34,491 bases of DNA, taken from UMGS1889 sp900556055. Lineage in GTDB: Bacteria > Bacillota > Clostridia > Oscillospirales > Ruminococcaceae. Below, piece by piece: positions 34,331-34,491 of the stretch; within the stretch, counting starts at the first letter, position 1, and every line of letters begins with the position of its first letter. The DNA lies in contig CABQEV010000023.1 of assembly GCA_902463265.1 (NCBI GenBank), forward strand, positions 1 to 34,491, written 5' to 3'. The position numbers were made by a program, and so were the translations under genes. Below the pieces are notes generated by a model. That model did not search any database and had not been told where the DNA came from. It saw only the letters and a list, made by a program, of their open reading frames with translations.

Positions 34331-34473
34331 CGCGATACGGCGCGGCAGGCCGTCGCCTTACTTATGTTTAGGGATATGGTTATGCGTCCGCGCAAAGGGG
34401 ACTTTGCGTTTTGATTGATGGGAGAACTGCTTTTGTGGTTCTCCTTTTGCTTTTTATGTTCAGGTGAACAGCA
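34331..34473 (+). repeat. Structured intergenic repeat, copy B (right end of window)
   Basis: This copy matches 30789-30928 in its main blocks: TACGGCGCGG, CCGTCGCCTTAC, GCGTCCGCGC, GATGGGAGAACTGCTTTTG, then GGTTCTCCTTTT and GTGAACA. The first hairpin has a different loop (CAGG instead of TAAA) but the same stem. The terminator stem is GGAGAAC (34421-34427) with GTTCTCC (34438-34444). A GC-rich hairpin, GTGCGG-CGT-CCGCAC, precedes it at about 34308-34322, as in copy A. It is divergent from nifS, so on its strand it is not simply the end of a gene seen here. Confidence 0.7.
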
Positions 34474-34491
34474 GCCACAGACCCGCACCAG

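Noticed and set aside
33574..34371. 265-codon open frame on the plus strand opposite nifS
   Set aside because: It is antisense to a gene with all catalytic residues in place and has no family resemblance.

Overview
The window looks like a chromosomal segment of a low-to-mid GC Gram-positive anaerobe of the Oscillospiraceae/Ruminococcus type. This rests on the overall look of the proteins (GroES/GroEL with a GGMGGMY tail, a CIRCE operator, a NifS-NifU pair, a YtrA-type GntR-ABC operon, a DUF5662 protein), on GGAGG ribosome sites and on sigma-A-like promoters. The genus is inferred, not proven.

Positions 1-4470 are a scrap yard of mobile DNA. From left to right they hold the edge of an interrupted gene, an internally deleted IS630-family element with both ends still visible, a very AT-rich orphan gene, a truncated IS5-family transposase, the C-terminal tip of a GHKL histidine kinase, the C-terminal tip of a DUF4143 ATPase, an intact AlbA_2/Schlafen-like ATP-binding gene bracketed by two 82-bp direct repeats, and the C-terminal tip of a tyrosine recombinase.

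Positions 4489-13370 are a four-gene restriction-modification operon on the plus strand: an SNF2-type helicase with an N-terminal PLD-like region, a DUF4391 protein, a type III Mod methyltransferase and a type III Res helicase-nuclease. Mod is split by a frameshift at a run of seven G. Six G would give a full 625-residue protein, so this may be a phase-variable switch. The target-recognition part of mod is far more AT-rich than its flanks and looks exchanged. A terminator at 13626-13667 closes the region.

Positions 13785-18600 are a six-gene operon: GntR/YtrA-type regulator, ABC ATPase, two membrane proteins, a lipoprotein and a second exported protein. The last two appear to share an unrecognised repeated domain.

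The remainder is mostly housekeeping. On the minus strand lie trkA-trkH (potassium uptake), a cardiolipin synthase, and a hybrid histidine kinase with REC and Hpt domains. A DUF5662 gene stands alone on the plus strand, facing an OmpR-type two-component pair. groES-groEL sits under a CIRCE operator on the plus strand, and a MATE transporter and nifS-nifU lie on the minus strand. Two copies of a roughly 140-bp structured intergenic repeat, each ending in the same terminator hairpin, lie after groEL and at the right end of the window. No tRNA, rRNA or CRISPR array was seen.
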